From assembly GCA_003517675.1 (NCBI GenBank), contig DPAC01000138.1:1-14529 (forward strand): a DNA stretch of 14,529 nt, written 5' to 3'. The notes beneath the pieces were generated by a model. The model was not told the DNA's origin. It saw nothing but the letters and a program-made list of their open reading frames with translations, and did no database searches. This stretch comes from Porphyromonadaceae bacterium (GTDB taxonomy: Bacteria; Bacteroidota; Bacteroidia; Bacteroidales; Dysgonomonadaceae). Positions 9,052-14,529 of the stretch are shown piece after piece (the stretch's first letter is position 1; the number at the start of each line of letters is the position of its first letter). The position numbers and the translations under genes were made by a program.

Positions 9052-9083
9052 GTGGAGATCCTACAATTAAAAAACATTCCAAA

Positions 9084-10214
9084 ATGAAAAAAACAATTTT
9101 ATCATTTTTACTTCTCATTCTGGTTAAAGCAACATATTCAAAGGATGAGGCTGAACCGTTATTTCAGGTAAAAGGCTTTTGTATCGGTGCACCCTCTCCT
9201 GATCAGCTCGACCGTTTTGTAACATTCATCCACGAGGAACTTGCTCCGCGTGGCGTAAACACACTTCTCTTACTCGTAGATTACAACTATGAATACCAAA
9301 GCTATCCTCAGTTAAGAGCCCCTGATGCACTGTCAGAGGCTCAGGTTAAAAAGATTGTCAAAGCCTGCAGGGACAGCAAGATCAGGATAATACCCCAGAT
9401 AAACCTGCTTGGGCACCAGTCGTGGTCAAACAATCTAAATCCTCTCCTTACACATTTCCCGGAGTTTGATGAAACTCCTCATGTAAAGATGCCGGAAAAA
9501 TATGTCTGGCCAAATGATGACGCCCTTTATTGCAAAAGCTATTGCCCGCTTCATCCAGATGTTCATAAGGTGATATTTGCCCTTGTGGATGAGATATGTG
9601 ATGTTTTTGAGACGGATGCTTTTCATGCCGGTATGGATGAGGTATTTTACCTCGGTGACGATAAATGTCCCCGCTGCTCTGGTGTGGATAAAGCAGAACT
9701 CTTTGCTGGCGAGGTAAGAAAGATACATGACCATCTGGCAAAGAATAACAGGGAACTCTGGATATGGGGAGACAGGCTCATAGAAGGAAAAAGAACCGGT
9801 ATGGGAATATGGGAAGCCAGTTACAATTTCACATGGCGCGCTGTGGATATGATACCCAAAGATGTTGTGATATGCGACTGGCATTATGAGCGACCTGATC
9901 AAACACCGGTCTATTTTGCCATGAAAGGTTTCAGGGTTATTACCTGTCCATGGAGAACTCCTTCTACAGCTTTAATACAAACAGAGGATATGGCAAGGTG
10001 GAGAAAATATGCCACAAAGAAAATGAAACCCAGGTATTATGGGATGATGCAGACTACATGGACCAGTCCTCAAAGATTCATGGATGGTTTTTATGGGATA
10101 AAGACTGCTTCAGCACATCCTTCAACTGAAAAACAGGACTCCATAAATAATCCGTGGAATACATTCCGTCAGATGTACAAGCGAATGTCACAACTTGAAA
10201 ATGAGATGAAATAA
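9084..10214 (+). CDS. GH20-like beta-N-acetylhexosaminidase, catalytic barrel only, secreted
   Basis: A 376-residue exported protein with a signal peptide (MKKTILSFLLLILVKATYS, cut before KDEA). The body is a single TIM-barrel like the GH20 catalytic domain: RGVNTLLLLVDYNYEY, IIPQINLLGHQSWSNN, and the diagnostic HAGMDEVFYLG. There Asp185-Glu186 match the GH20 pair that positions the substrate acetamido group and acts as general acid. WIWGDRL follows, as in many GH20 barrels. The N-terminal GH20b domain of typical 500-800-residue enzymes is absent, so specificity may differ; a role on N-acetylhexosamine ends is inferred from fold and motif. KCPRC at about 193-197 could bind a metal. Codon use is unlike its neighbour: 13 of 20 Arg codons are AGA/AGG by hand count, against 4 of 30 in the GH95 before it, which suggests separate acquisition. 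It lies 127 nt after that gene, beyond a fold-back repeat. Confidence 0.8.
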   Translation: MKKTILSFLLLILVKATYSKDEAEPLFQVKGFCIGAPSPDQLDRFVTFIHEELAPRGVNTLLLLVDYNYEYQSYPQLRAPDALSEAQVKKIVKACRDSKIRIIPQINLLGHQSWSNNLNPLLTHFPEFDETPHVKMPEKYVWPNDDALYCKSYCPLHPDVHKVIFALVDEICDVFETDAFHAGMDEVFYLGDDKCPRCSGVDKAELFAGEVRKIHDHLAKNNRELWIWGDRLIEGKRTGMGIWEASYNFTWRAVDMIPKDVVICDWHYERPDQTPVYFAMKGFRVITCPWRTPSTALIQTEDMARWRKYATKKMKPRYYGMMQTTWTSPQRFMDGFYGIKTASAHPSTEKQDSINNPWNTFRQMYKRMSQLENEMK

Positions 10215-10245
10215 ATCGTCTGAAAAGAATTTCCGTCCCCAAATC

Positions 10246-10298
10246 CTTAAATGAAAGTTTAAAGATAGAGATAAAAATCTCATTTAAGTGAATTTTTT
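10246..10298 (+). terminator. AT-rich hairpin plus T6, likely end of the glycosidase transcription unit
   Basis: CTTAAATGA (10246-10254) pairs perfectly with TCATTTAAG (10280-10288), and an alternative small stem GAGAT/ATCTC with an AAAA loop lies inside (10268-10281). A run of six T follows at 10293-10298, 4 nt after the stem. It stands 31 nt past the GH20-like stop, where the locus would be expected to end. The stem is weak in GC, so efficiency is uncertain. Confidence 0.55.
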
Positions 10299-10299
10299 G

Positions 10300-10307
10300 T
10301 ACTTTTG
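10300..10307 (+). promoter_or_regulatory. Bacteroidetes-type -7 box for the GDPD-HD-hemW operon
   Basis: TACTTTTG matches the Bacteroidetes -7 consensus TAnnTTTG exactly. It lies just past the putative terminator and about 100 nt before the next gene, which is a sensible place for a promoter. A matching TTTG -33 box at the usual 19-21-nt distance is not evident, so the call rests on the -7 element and context. Confidence 0.45.
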
Positions 10308-10405
10308 AGCTACATGCATCAAGTGAATGTTGTTTATTCTTTCGTTTGATTCGGATTACTAATAAGTAGAAGATGGATTTTAAAAATTATTCGTTGATGT
10401 TGATA

Positions 10406-11191
10406 ATGAGAAAGACGATGAGACTAAAATTATTTTTGTTCGCGGGAATGCTGATGCTGGGCATGGCCGGCTTGAATGCCCAGCAGATCATTGCGCACCG
10501 GGGTTACTGGAAAACGGATGGATCGGCACAAAACTCCATTGCATCGCTAAGGAAAGCCGACTCCATCCGGGTTTTCGGCTCTGAGGTCGATGTATGGTTG
10601 TCCTCCGACGGCGTTCCGGTCGTCAATCACGATGCCCATGTCACGCTGAACGGGAAGGAACTGATTGTGCAGGATACCCCGCTTGCCACACTCCGGAAAG
10701 TGAAACTTGCCAACGGAGAGACACTGCCAACCCTGGAAGAGTATCTGGATGCATTTGCGCAATGCGACCACGTGAAACTGATCATCGAACTTAAAATGCA
10801 TAAAGCCAAAGAACGAGAAGACCTGCTGGCGAAGCAAGTGATTGATAGGGTGCACCAGCGTAGCTTGCAGGAAAGGGTGGAATACATCTCTTTCGGCATC
10901 CACATTGTGCAGCAGCTAAGGAAACTCGACCCACAGGCACCGGTTTATTATCTGAATGGCGATCTGTCGCCGCAGATTCTCGCCACAATGGGACTGAACG
11001 GTTTCGATTATCATTACGATGTGTTGTACAAACATCCCGAATGGGTGAAGAAAGCACATGAACTGGGACAGAAAGTGAATGTCTGGACAGTGAACAGGGC
11101 GGAAGATATTCAGAAGGTTATCGGTCTGAAGGTGGACTACATCACCACCGACGAACCGTTGCTGGTAAGAGAAACAATAGAGAAACAATAA
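10406..11191 (+). CDS. Exported glycerophosphodiester phosphodiesterase family protein
   Basis: A GDPD-fold phosphodiesterase, which hydrolyses glycerophosphodiesters (lipid head-group remnants) to glycerol-3-phosphate and an alcohol, or an enzyme of that superfamily with another substrate. I chose the ATG at 10406, which gives MRKTMRLKLFLFAG... and a signal peptide ending NA before QQII. ATGs at 10373 and 10418 are also in frame; 10373 would place extra polar residues ahead of the signal. Catalytic and metal motifs are present: His31 in AHRGYW, Glu60 and Asp62 in GSEVDVW, His75 in PVVNHD, and a late INVWTVN-like strand (VNVWTVNRAED) with DYITTDEP near the end. Length (261 residues) fits a single-domain GDPD. 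It is the first gene of a three-gene block, 7 nt ahead of the HD gene, downstream of its own promoter candidate. Substrate is not visible from sequence. Confidence 0.88.
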   Translation: MRKTMRLKLFLFAGMLMLGMAGLNAQQIIAHRGYWKTDGSAQNSIASLRKADSIRVFGSEVDVWLSSDGVPVVNHDAHVTLNGKELIVQDTPLATLRKVKLANGETLPTLEEYLDAFAQCDHVKLIIELKMHKAKEREDLLAKQVIDRVHQRSLQERVEYISFGIHIVQQLRKLDPQAPVYYLNGDLSPQILATMGLNGFDYHYDVLYKHPEWVKKAHELGQKVNVWTVNRAEDIQKVIGLKVDYITTDEPLLVRETIEKQ

Positions 11192-11198
11192 AGAAACA

Positions 11199-11711
11199 AT
11201 GAACCTGAAGGAACAGCTCAATCGGGCTATTGAAATAGCAATATCGGCACACGAGGGACAACTCGATACACACAACGGGCGACCCTACATTGAACATCCT
11301 TTCCGTGTAATGAATGCCGGATATACACTGCAGGAAAAGATTGTAGGCATATTGCACGATGTAGTGGAAGATACTCCCTGGACGCTGGAACAGCTGACAG
11401 AGGAGGGCTTTTCGAATGAGATCGTCGACGGTGTGGATGCCATGTCGCGCCGTGATAACGAGTCGTACGACGAATATATCCTCCGTCTGCAGGATAACCC
11501 CATCGCCGTAAGGGTGAAGCTGAACGACCTGACGGACAACATGGATATCCGCCGCTGGGACGAAATACAGTACCACGATCTTGCCCGCCTGCAAAAATAC
11601 CTGGAGGCATATAAACTGCTTACTGAAAAGGAGCATAAGCCGGCGTACCGGGAGAAACGAAATGAGGGCCCGGCACCGGAGCAGGACCGGGAAACCCAAC
11701 CGGGAACGTAA
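11199..11711 (+). CDS. Small HD-domain hydrolase, RelA/SpoT (p)ppGpp-hydrolase type
   Basis: A 170-residue cytosolic protein made of one HD domain of the RelA/SpoT hydrolase kind. The order of motifs is: AIxxAxxAHxGQ at 10-21, GRPYIEHPFRV at 27-37, ILHDVVEDT at 51-59, and VKLNDLTDNMD at 106-116. The expected metal ligands are His33, His53, Asp54 and Asp110; Glu57-Asp58 complete the HDxxED signature. There is no synthetase domain and no TGS or ACT domain, so it resembles stand-alone alarmone hydrolases (Mesh1-like), although related small HD proteins have other nucleotide substrates. The last 25 residues are charged and low in complexity. It starts 7 nt after the GDPD gene and ends 4 nt before the preferred hemW start, so the three genes are very likely co-transcribed. 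Activity on (p)ppGpp is inferred. Confidence 0.82.
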   Translation: MNLKEQLNRAIEIAISAHEGQLDTHNGRPYIEHPFRVMNAGYTLQEKIVGILHDVVEDTPWTLEQLTEEGFSNEIVDGVDAMSRRDNESYDEYILRLQDNPIAVRVKLNDLTDNMDIRRWDEIQYHDLARLQKYLEAYKLLTEKEHKPAYREKRNEGPAPEQDRETQPGT

Positions 11712-11715
11712 TCAG

Positions 11716-12840
11716 GTGGCAGGCATTTATATCCATATCCCCTACTGCAAGACCCGATGCACTTACTGCGATTTCTACACCCTCACCAACGAATCGCAGA
11801 TCGATGCTTTTGTGGAGGCACTTTGCAAAGAAGCAAGGTTAAGGCAAAAAGAACTGAACGAAGCTGTACAAACCATCTACTTTGGGGGCGGAACGCCGTC
11901 GCGGTTGCATAAGGATCATTTTGCCCAAATTCTCGATACCCTTCTATCTCACTATATTATTGATCCGGATGCTGAGATCACTGTAGAGGCCAATCCCGAT
12001 GACCTTTCGGACGATTATATCCGGATGCTGGCGCAACTGCCCGTTAACCGTCTCAGCGTCGGCATTCAGAGTTTTGACGACGATGAACTGAAGTTCCTGA
12101 GTCGGCGCCACACAGCCCGACAGGCCATCGATGCGGTGAAGATGTGCCAGCAACAAGGGTTTCGCAATATCAGCATTGATTTGATGTACGGCCTGCCCGG
12201 TCAGACCCTGGATATATGGAAAAAGAACCTGGACCAGGCCATTGCACTGGATATTCAGCATATATCGGCCTATCATCTTATTTACGAAGAGAAAACACGG
12301 ATGCATTCACTGCTGAAGGCCGGCAAGATTAAGCCGGTGGATGAGGAGATCAGTACCGCCATGTTTGCCCTGCTTATTGACCGGCTCACGGCGCAGGGAT
12401 TTATTCACTACGAGATTTCCGCCTTTGGCAAAGAGGGGTATTTCTCCCGGCATAACACCGCCTACTGGCAGAACAAAAAATACCTGGGACTGGGTCCGGC
12501 AGCACACTCGTTCGATGGTGACAACCGTTCCTGGAATGGGACATCACTCAACCGCTACCTCAAAAGTATGGAATCGGGCTCACCGGAGAGAGAGACCGAA
12601 CAACTGAAACAACACGAAAAATACAACGAATTCATCCTTACCGGATTACGCACCATTTGGGGCATCAACCTGACAGAATTGAAAGAGCGGTTTGGAGAAA
12701 CACTTTTTCAATTCTGCATGGAGAATGCCAAGAAATTCCTGGACCAGGGACTTCTCACCAAGGAAGATCAGACGATGAAGCTTACCCGCCAGGGCATCTT
12801 TATCTCCGATGGGATTATGAGCGATCTGATTTGGGTATAA
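11716..12840 (+). CDS. hemW: Heme chaperone HemW (radical SAM, HemN-like)
   Basis: A 374-residue radical SAM protein of the HemW family, which carries and inserts heme into target proteins; it has long been mislabelled as oxygen-independent coproporphyrinogen III oxidase. I prefer the GTG at 11716, since it gives MAGIYIHIPYC, the usual family N-terminus, and starts 4 nt past the HD gene's stop. An in-frame ATG at 11662 with GGAG 7 nt upstream would add 18 residues of basic, low-quality sequence and overlap the HD gene by 50 nt. The [4Fe-4S] ligands are Cys11, Cys15 and Cys18 (CxxxCxxC). GGGTPS (57-62) is the SAM-binding loop, and VEANPDDLS plus NRLSVGIQSFDD follow. The C-terminal HemW region (HNTAYW, GLGPAAHSFDG, LTGLRTIWGI) is complete. 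Length is normal for the family. Confidence 0.93.
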   Translation: MAGIYIHIPYCKTRCTYCDFYTLTNESQIDAFVEALCKEARLRQKELNEAVQTIYFGGGTPSRLHKDHFAQILDTLLSHYIIDPDAEITVEANPDDLSDDYIRMLAQLPVNRLSVGIQSFDDDELKFLSRRHTARQAIDAVKMCQQQGFRNISIDLMYGLPGQTLDIWKKNLDQAIALDIQHISAYHLIYEEKTRMHSLLKAGKIKPVDEEISTAMFALLIDRLTAQGFIHYEISAFGKEGYFSRHNTAYWQNKKYLGLGPAAHSFDGDNRSWNGTSLNRYLKSMESGSPERETEQLKQHEKYNEFILTGLRTIWGINLTELKERFGETLFQFCMENAKKFLDQGLLTKEDQTMKLTRQGIFISDGIMSDLIWV

Positions 12841-12953
12841 CTATTCCTGAGTCAACAGTTAGCCGCACAACCTTTATTTTTCAGGAAAGATGCAATGGGT
12901 CGCCACAGCCTGCAGCATGAGATGTTATCATATAGGGCTTCTGCGCTGCAACA

Positions 12954-13667
12954 TCATCCCGCAGTGAATGCCCGGGCAACGACACCTACCACTATGGCAA
13001 TACCAAAACTTAGCAGCGTACCTATCAGGATATATTCTGTGATCTTCCGGTCTCTGGAATCCTTTAAATCGCCAAAACGGAATACTGACTTGGCTGCAAC
13101 CAAAAATCCTATGGCATCCCAGTGTCCCGTGACCACAAACATAAAAACAAGCAGCCTTTCCAGAATTCCGATATATTTACCTGCATTGGGCAACGATTTT
13201 TCCTTCATCGGCTCAATGCTTTTTGCCCAACTGCCCAATAGAATCTGTATCACAATGCCACAGACCACCGTCAGAAAGAGTATGGCCGTGAGGTAAATCC
13301 AGAAGAGAGGATTCTCCAGAACAAGCCCTATAGAAAGTTCCGGCCGGAAAAAGATACCCCAGACAATCAATATAGTGAGAAGATGCAGCAACTGATCAAT
13401 GATAAACCATTTGGCAAGGACCTCTGTATGCTGCCGATATATTTTCGTCACATCTATCAGCACATGCAAAATCGTCATAGCGATCGCTACCGGCCAGTAA
13501 CGAAGATCCCACAGCAACAACAAGACCAGCGCCCCATGGATGAACCCGTGTAGATAAAGTTTCAGAGACCTGACGCCTTGCCGTTCCTTCTCTTCCACCC
13601 ACGATTTCGGCTGCAATAAAAAGTCGCCTGCCATGTGCGCGAAAATGAGCTTGATCAATACCATCAT
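12954..13667 (-). CDS. DUF3307 polytopic membrane protein, partner of SatD
   Basis: A 237-residue membrane protein whose first 130 residues match the DUF3307 pattern; its function is unknown. I see HMAGDFLLQP (11-20), HGFIH (40-44), HVLIDVTK (68-75) and DQLLHL (91-96), each His/Asp set lying at the edge of a hydrophobic stretch. Further likely membrane spans are near 118-145, 168-190 and 212-235. The regular spacing of His11, Asp15, His40, His44, His68, Asp72, Asp91 and His95 suggests a metal site formed at the membrane, as in some integral membrane hydrolases, but this is inference. Two ATGs stand in tandem (13667 and 13664). The first overlaps the satD stop in an ATGA, so translation is probably coupled and the two products made together. 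It converges with hemW across a 113-nt gap in which no strong terminator is seen. Confidence 0.85.
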   Translation of the reverse strand: MMVLIKLIFAHMAGDFLLQPKSWVEEKERQGVRSLKLYLHGFIHGALVLLLLWDLRYWPVAIAMTILHVLIDVTKIYRQHTEVLAKWFIIDQLLHLLTILIVWGIFFRPELSIGLVLENPLFWIYLTAILFLTVVCGIVIQILLGSWAKSIEPMKEKSLPNAGKYIGILERLLVFMFVVTGHWDAIGFLVAAKSVFRFGDLKDSRDRKITEYILIGTLLSFGIAIVVGVVARAFTAG

Positions 13668-14281
13668 GGTTGCAATTTTTTCATTTTTTTCCGGTAAATC
13701 TGCTCCACTGCCAACAATTCATCTATATGCGCCCTTTTCCACCTGCCGCTCACAGAGTTTTGCCTGATACCCAGTCGTTCCCCTATCTCTTTCTGCGTGA
13801 GAGAAGGCTCTCTTAAGACAATTTCCACCAATTCGGCCGAAGCTGCTGTCCAGTTATCCATGAAAAGAGATGTCAACCGCAAATACAGATTGATCTCTTC
13901 ATCGAAATCCGGCCAGGGACTCTTCAACAACAAATTGTTCTTCTCCTTTTCGAGTTCCTCAAATTTCTCTCCTGCGTGTATAAATGCCTCTCCGTTGCTT
14001 TCCGAGATACGGGCGCCCGTATATGTTTTGTGACCGATACCTATGGTCATCCTTACATCAATGATTCCGGTTTTTTTTATCAGCGCTTTAATAAGAAACG
14101 CTTTTCCCAATGCTTCCTCAGGCTGACCTGCTTCCAACTGAAAAGAATCTCCCCAAACCAGTTCCCATTGTTCGGGGGTTCTCCCCCATTCATTGAACAG
14201 GTTCTTGAGTGGCAGTAACCACACTTCCGGATTTTTTATTTTCCGGGATGAAATAATATCTCCTTTTATAACTGCTATCAT
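13664..14281 (-). CDS. SatD family protein: palm-like N-terminal domain plus C-terminal HTH
   Basis: A 205-residue soluble protein of the SatD family, named after a gene of the Streptococcus mutans sat (secretion and acid tolerance) locus; biochemical role unknown. Residues 1-13 (MIAVIKGDIISSR) and 42-48 (VWGDSFQ) hold two Gly-Asp motifs, Asp8 and Asp45. A strand TIGIG at 79-83 and a helix-rich stretch to about 115 follow. This order recalls the palm fold of class III cyclases and GGDEF proteins, where two Asp bind metal; that likeness is mine and unproven. Residues about 150-186 form a helix-turn-helix (LTQKEIGERLGIRQNSVSGRWKRA), so DNA binding is likely. Translation is coupled to the DUF3307 gene by ATGA. 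Directly ahead of the start lies an array of TATCRY half-sites, which makes autoregulation by this HTH the simplest model. Confidence 0.82.
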   Translation of the reverse strand: MIAVIKGDIISSRKIKNPEVWLLPLKNLFNEWGRTPEQWELVWGDSFQLEAGQPEEALGKAFLIKALIKKTGIIDVRMTIGIGHKTYTGARISESNGEAFIHAGEKFEELEKEKNNLLLKSPWPDFDEEINLYLRLTSLFMDNWTAASAELVEIVLREPSLTQKEIGERLGIRQNSVSGRWKRAHIDELLAVEQIYRKKMKKLQP

Positions 14282-14365
14282 GAGACAAATATCATGAAAA
14301 GAAATGATATATCAAAATATCGTGATAAAAAACGATATTTAAAATTATCACCAATAACAGCGATA
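14276..14365. promoter_or_regulatory. Phased array of seven TATCRY half-sites (three tandem dyads) upstream of satD
   Basis: Hexamers occur at exact 14-nt steps: TATCAT at 14276 and 14290, ATGATA at 14304, TATCGT at 14318, ACGATA at 14332, TATCAC at 14346 and GCGATA at 14360. The last six pair into three tandem dyads with a 28-nt period, each arm pair parted by an 8-nt core: 14289-14310 (7-bp arms, perfect), 14315-14340 (9-bp arms, perfect) and 14345-14366 (degenerate). Between the first two dyads an A:T pair becomes G:C on both arms (14294/14305 versus 14322/14333), so symmetry is kept. Over 26 nt the first two copies match at 21 positions. The first half-site covers the satD start codon. 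This looks like a multi-site operator. Confidence 0.7.
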
Positions 14366-14380
14366 AAAAATCCGGACAAA
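14349..14380 (-). promoter_or_regulatory. Weak candidate promoter for satD-DUF3307
   Basis: On the minus strand TTTG (14380-14377) is followed after 20 nt by TATTGGTG (14356-14349), a 6-of-8 match to the Bacteroidetes -7 box TAnnTTTG at the normal distance. The -7 element falls inside the third dyad of the half-site array, and the other two dyads would lie over and beyond the transcript start, an arrangement that would suit repression. Readthrough from the ligase gene upstream is also possible. Confidence 0.3.
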
Positions 14381-14397
14381 GGAATTGGATATCCGTT

Positions 14398-14529
14398 TCA
14401 GCTCAGTCCTTCAATTTCTCCATTCACGATATCGATGCGCTTTGCCTGCGGATCGGCAGGCAGACCCGGCATGCGCATCATCTCGCCGGCAATGGCCACG
14501 ATGAACTCAGATCCCTGGTTGATGACCAG
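14398..14529 (-). CDS. fhs: Formate-tetrahydrofolate ligase, C-terminal 43 residues (truncated by window end)
   Basis: The minus strand is open from the window edge to a TGA at 14400-14398. The 43 residues read [19 protein letters not shown], then [19 protein letters not shown], which is the typical end of formate-tetrahydrofolate ligase (MxRMPGLPxxPxAxxIDI...GxIxGL). The enzyme joins formate to tetrahydrofolate with ATP in one-carbon metabolism, in the cytosol. The body of the gene and its start lie outside the window. It points the same way as satD and ends 116 nt before it; I see no strong terminator between them. Confidence 0.88.
   Translation of the reverse strand: MVINQGSEFIVAIAGEMMRMPGLPADPQAKRIDIVNGEIEGLS

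Noticed and set aside
1..10214. SusC/SusD transporter pair or sulfatase expected for a glycan locus
   Set aside because: Every long frame in this region is a glycoside hydrolase; no TonB-dependent receptor, SusD-like or sulfatase motif is present in the window.
11142..11699. 185-codon open frame on the minus strand opposite the HD gene
   Set aside because: Antisense to a gene with clear HD motifs; Cys- and His-rich composition without domain sense, typical of a shadow frame.
11662..11715. Upstream ATG start for hemW
   Set aside because: It adds 18 basic residues not typical of HemW and overlaps the HD gene by 50 nt; the GTG at 11716 gives the expected N-terminus. Not fully excluded because of the GGAG upstream.
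12844..12887. TTCCTGA/TCAGGAA inverted repeat after hemW as a terminator
   Set aside because: Seven pairs with a 30-nt loop and no following T-run on the plus strand; too weak to call.
12911..12955. TGCAGC/GCTGCA and GATGTT/AACATC repeats as a shared terminator between convergent genes
   Set aside because: The two stems compete and overlap, each has only six pairs, and no T-tract follows on either strand.
14287..14368. CRISPR-like repeat array
   Set aside because: The 28-nt period leaves only 2 nt between 26-nt copies, so there are no spacers; tandem operator dyads explain it better.

Overview
The window looks like chromosomal DNA of a Bacteroidetes bacterium, most likely Bacteroidales. Support comes from the dense carbohydrate-enzyme cluster, signal peptides ending in A/G-Q or in a lipobox, A-rich leaders without clear Shine-Dalgarno sites, and one good Bacteroidetes -7 box (TAnnTTTG). 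No marker fixes the genus.

Region 1 (1-10214, + strand) is the distal part of a fucose-releasing locus. In order it holds the 3' end of a GH29 alpha-L-fucosidase, a GH151/GHL6-like putative fucosidase, a GH95 lipoprotein, a GH29 (B-type motifs) lipoprotein with a C-terminal F5/8-type domain, a second GH95 with an ordinary signal peptide, and a one-domain GH20-like hexosaminidase. Spacing is tight from 2666 to 8956 (18 nt between genes), and a hairpin with a T-run at 10246-10298 closes the block. All complete enzymes are exported. The mix suggests removal of capping fucose in several linkages followed by exposure of N-acetylhexosamine, as on mucin-type or other fucosylated glycans. No SusC/SusD, sulfatase or regulator is inside the window; they could lie upstream.

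Region 2 (about 10300-12840, + strand) is a housekeeping-type operon with its own promoter: an exported glycerophosphodiester phosphodiesterase, a small RelA/SpoT-type HD hydrolase, and the radical-SAM heme chaperone HemW.

Region 3 (12954-14529, - strand) holds the last 43 codons of formate-tetrahydrofolate ligase, then a 116-nt gap, then satD and a DUF3307 membrane gene joined by an ATGA stop/start overlap. The gap carries an ordered array of TATCRY half-sites at exact 14-nt steps running into the satD start codon. SatD has a cyclase/GGDEF-palm-like motif layout plus a C-terminal HTH, and DUF3307 has repeated His/Asp motifs at membrane segments. This pair and its operator-like array are the least explained part of the window.
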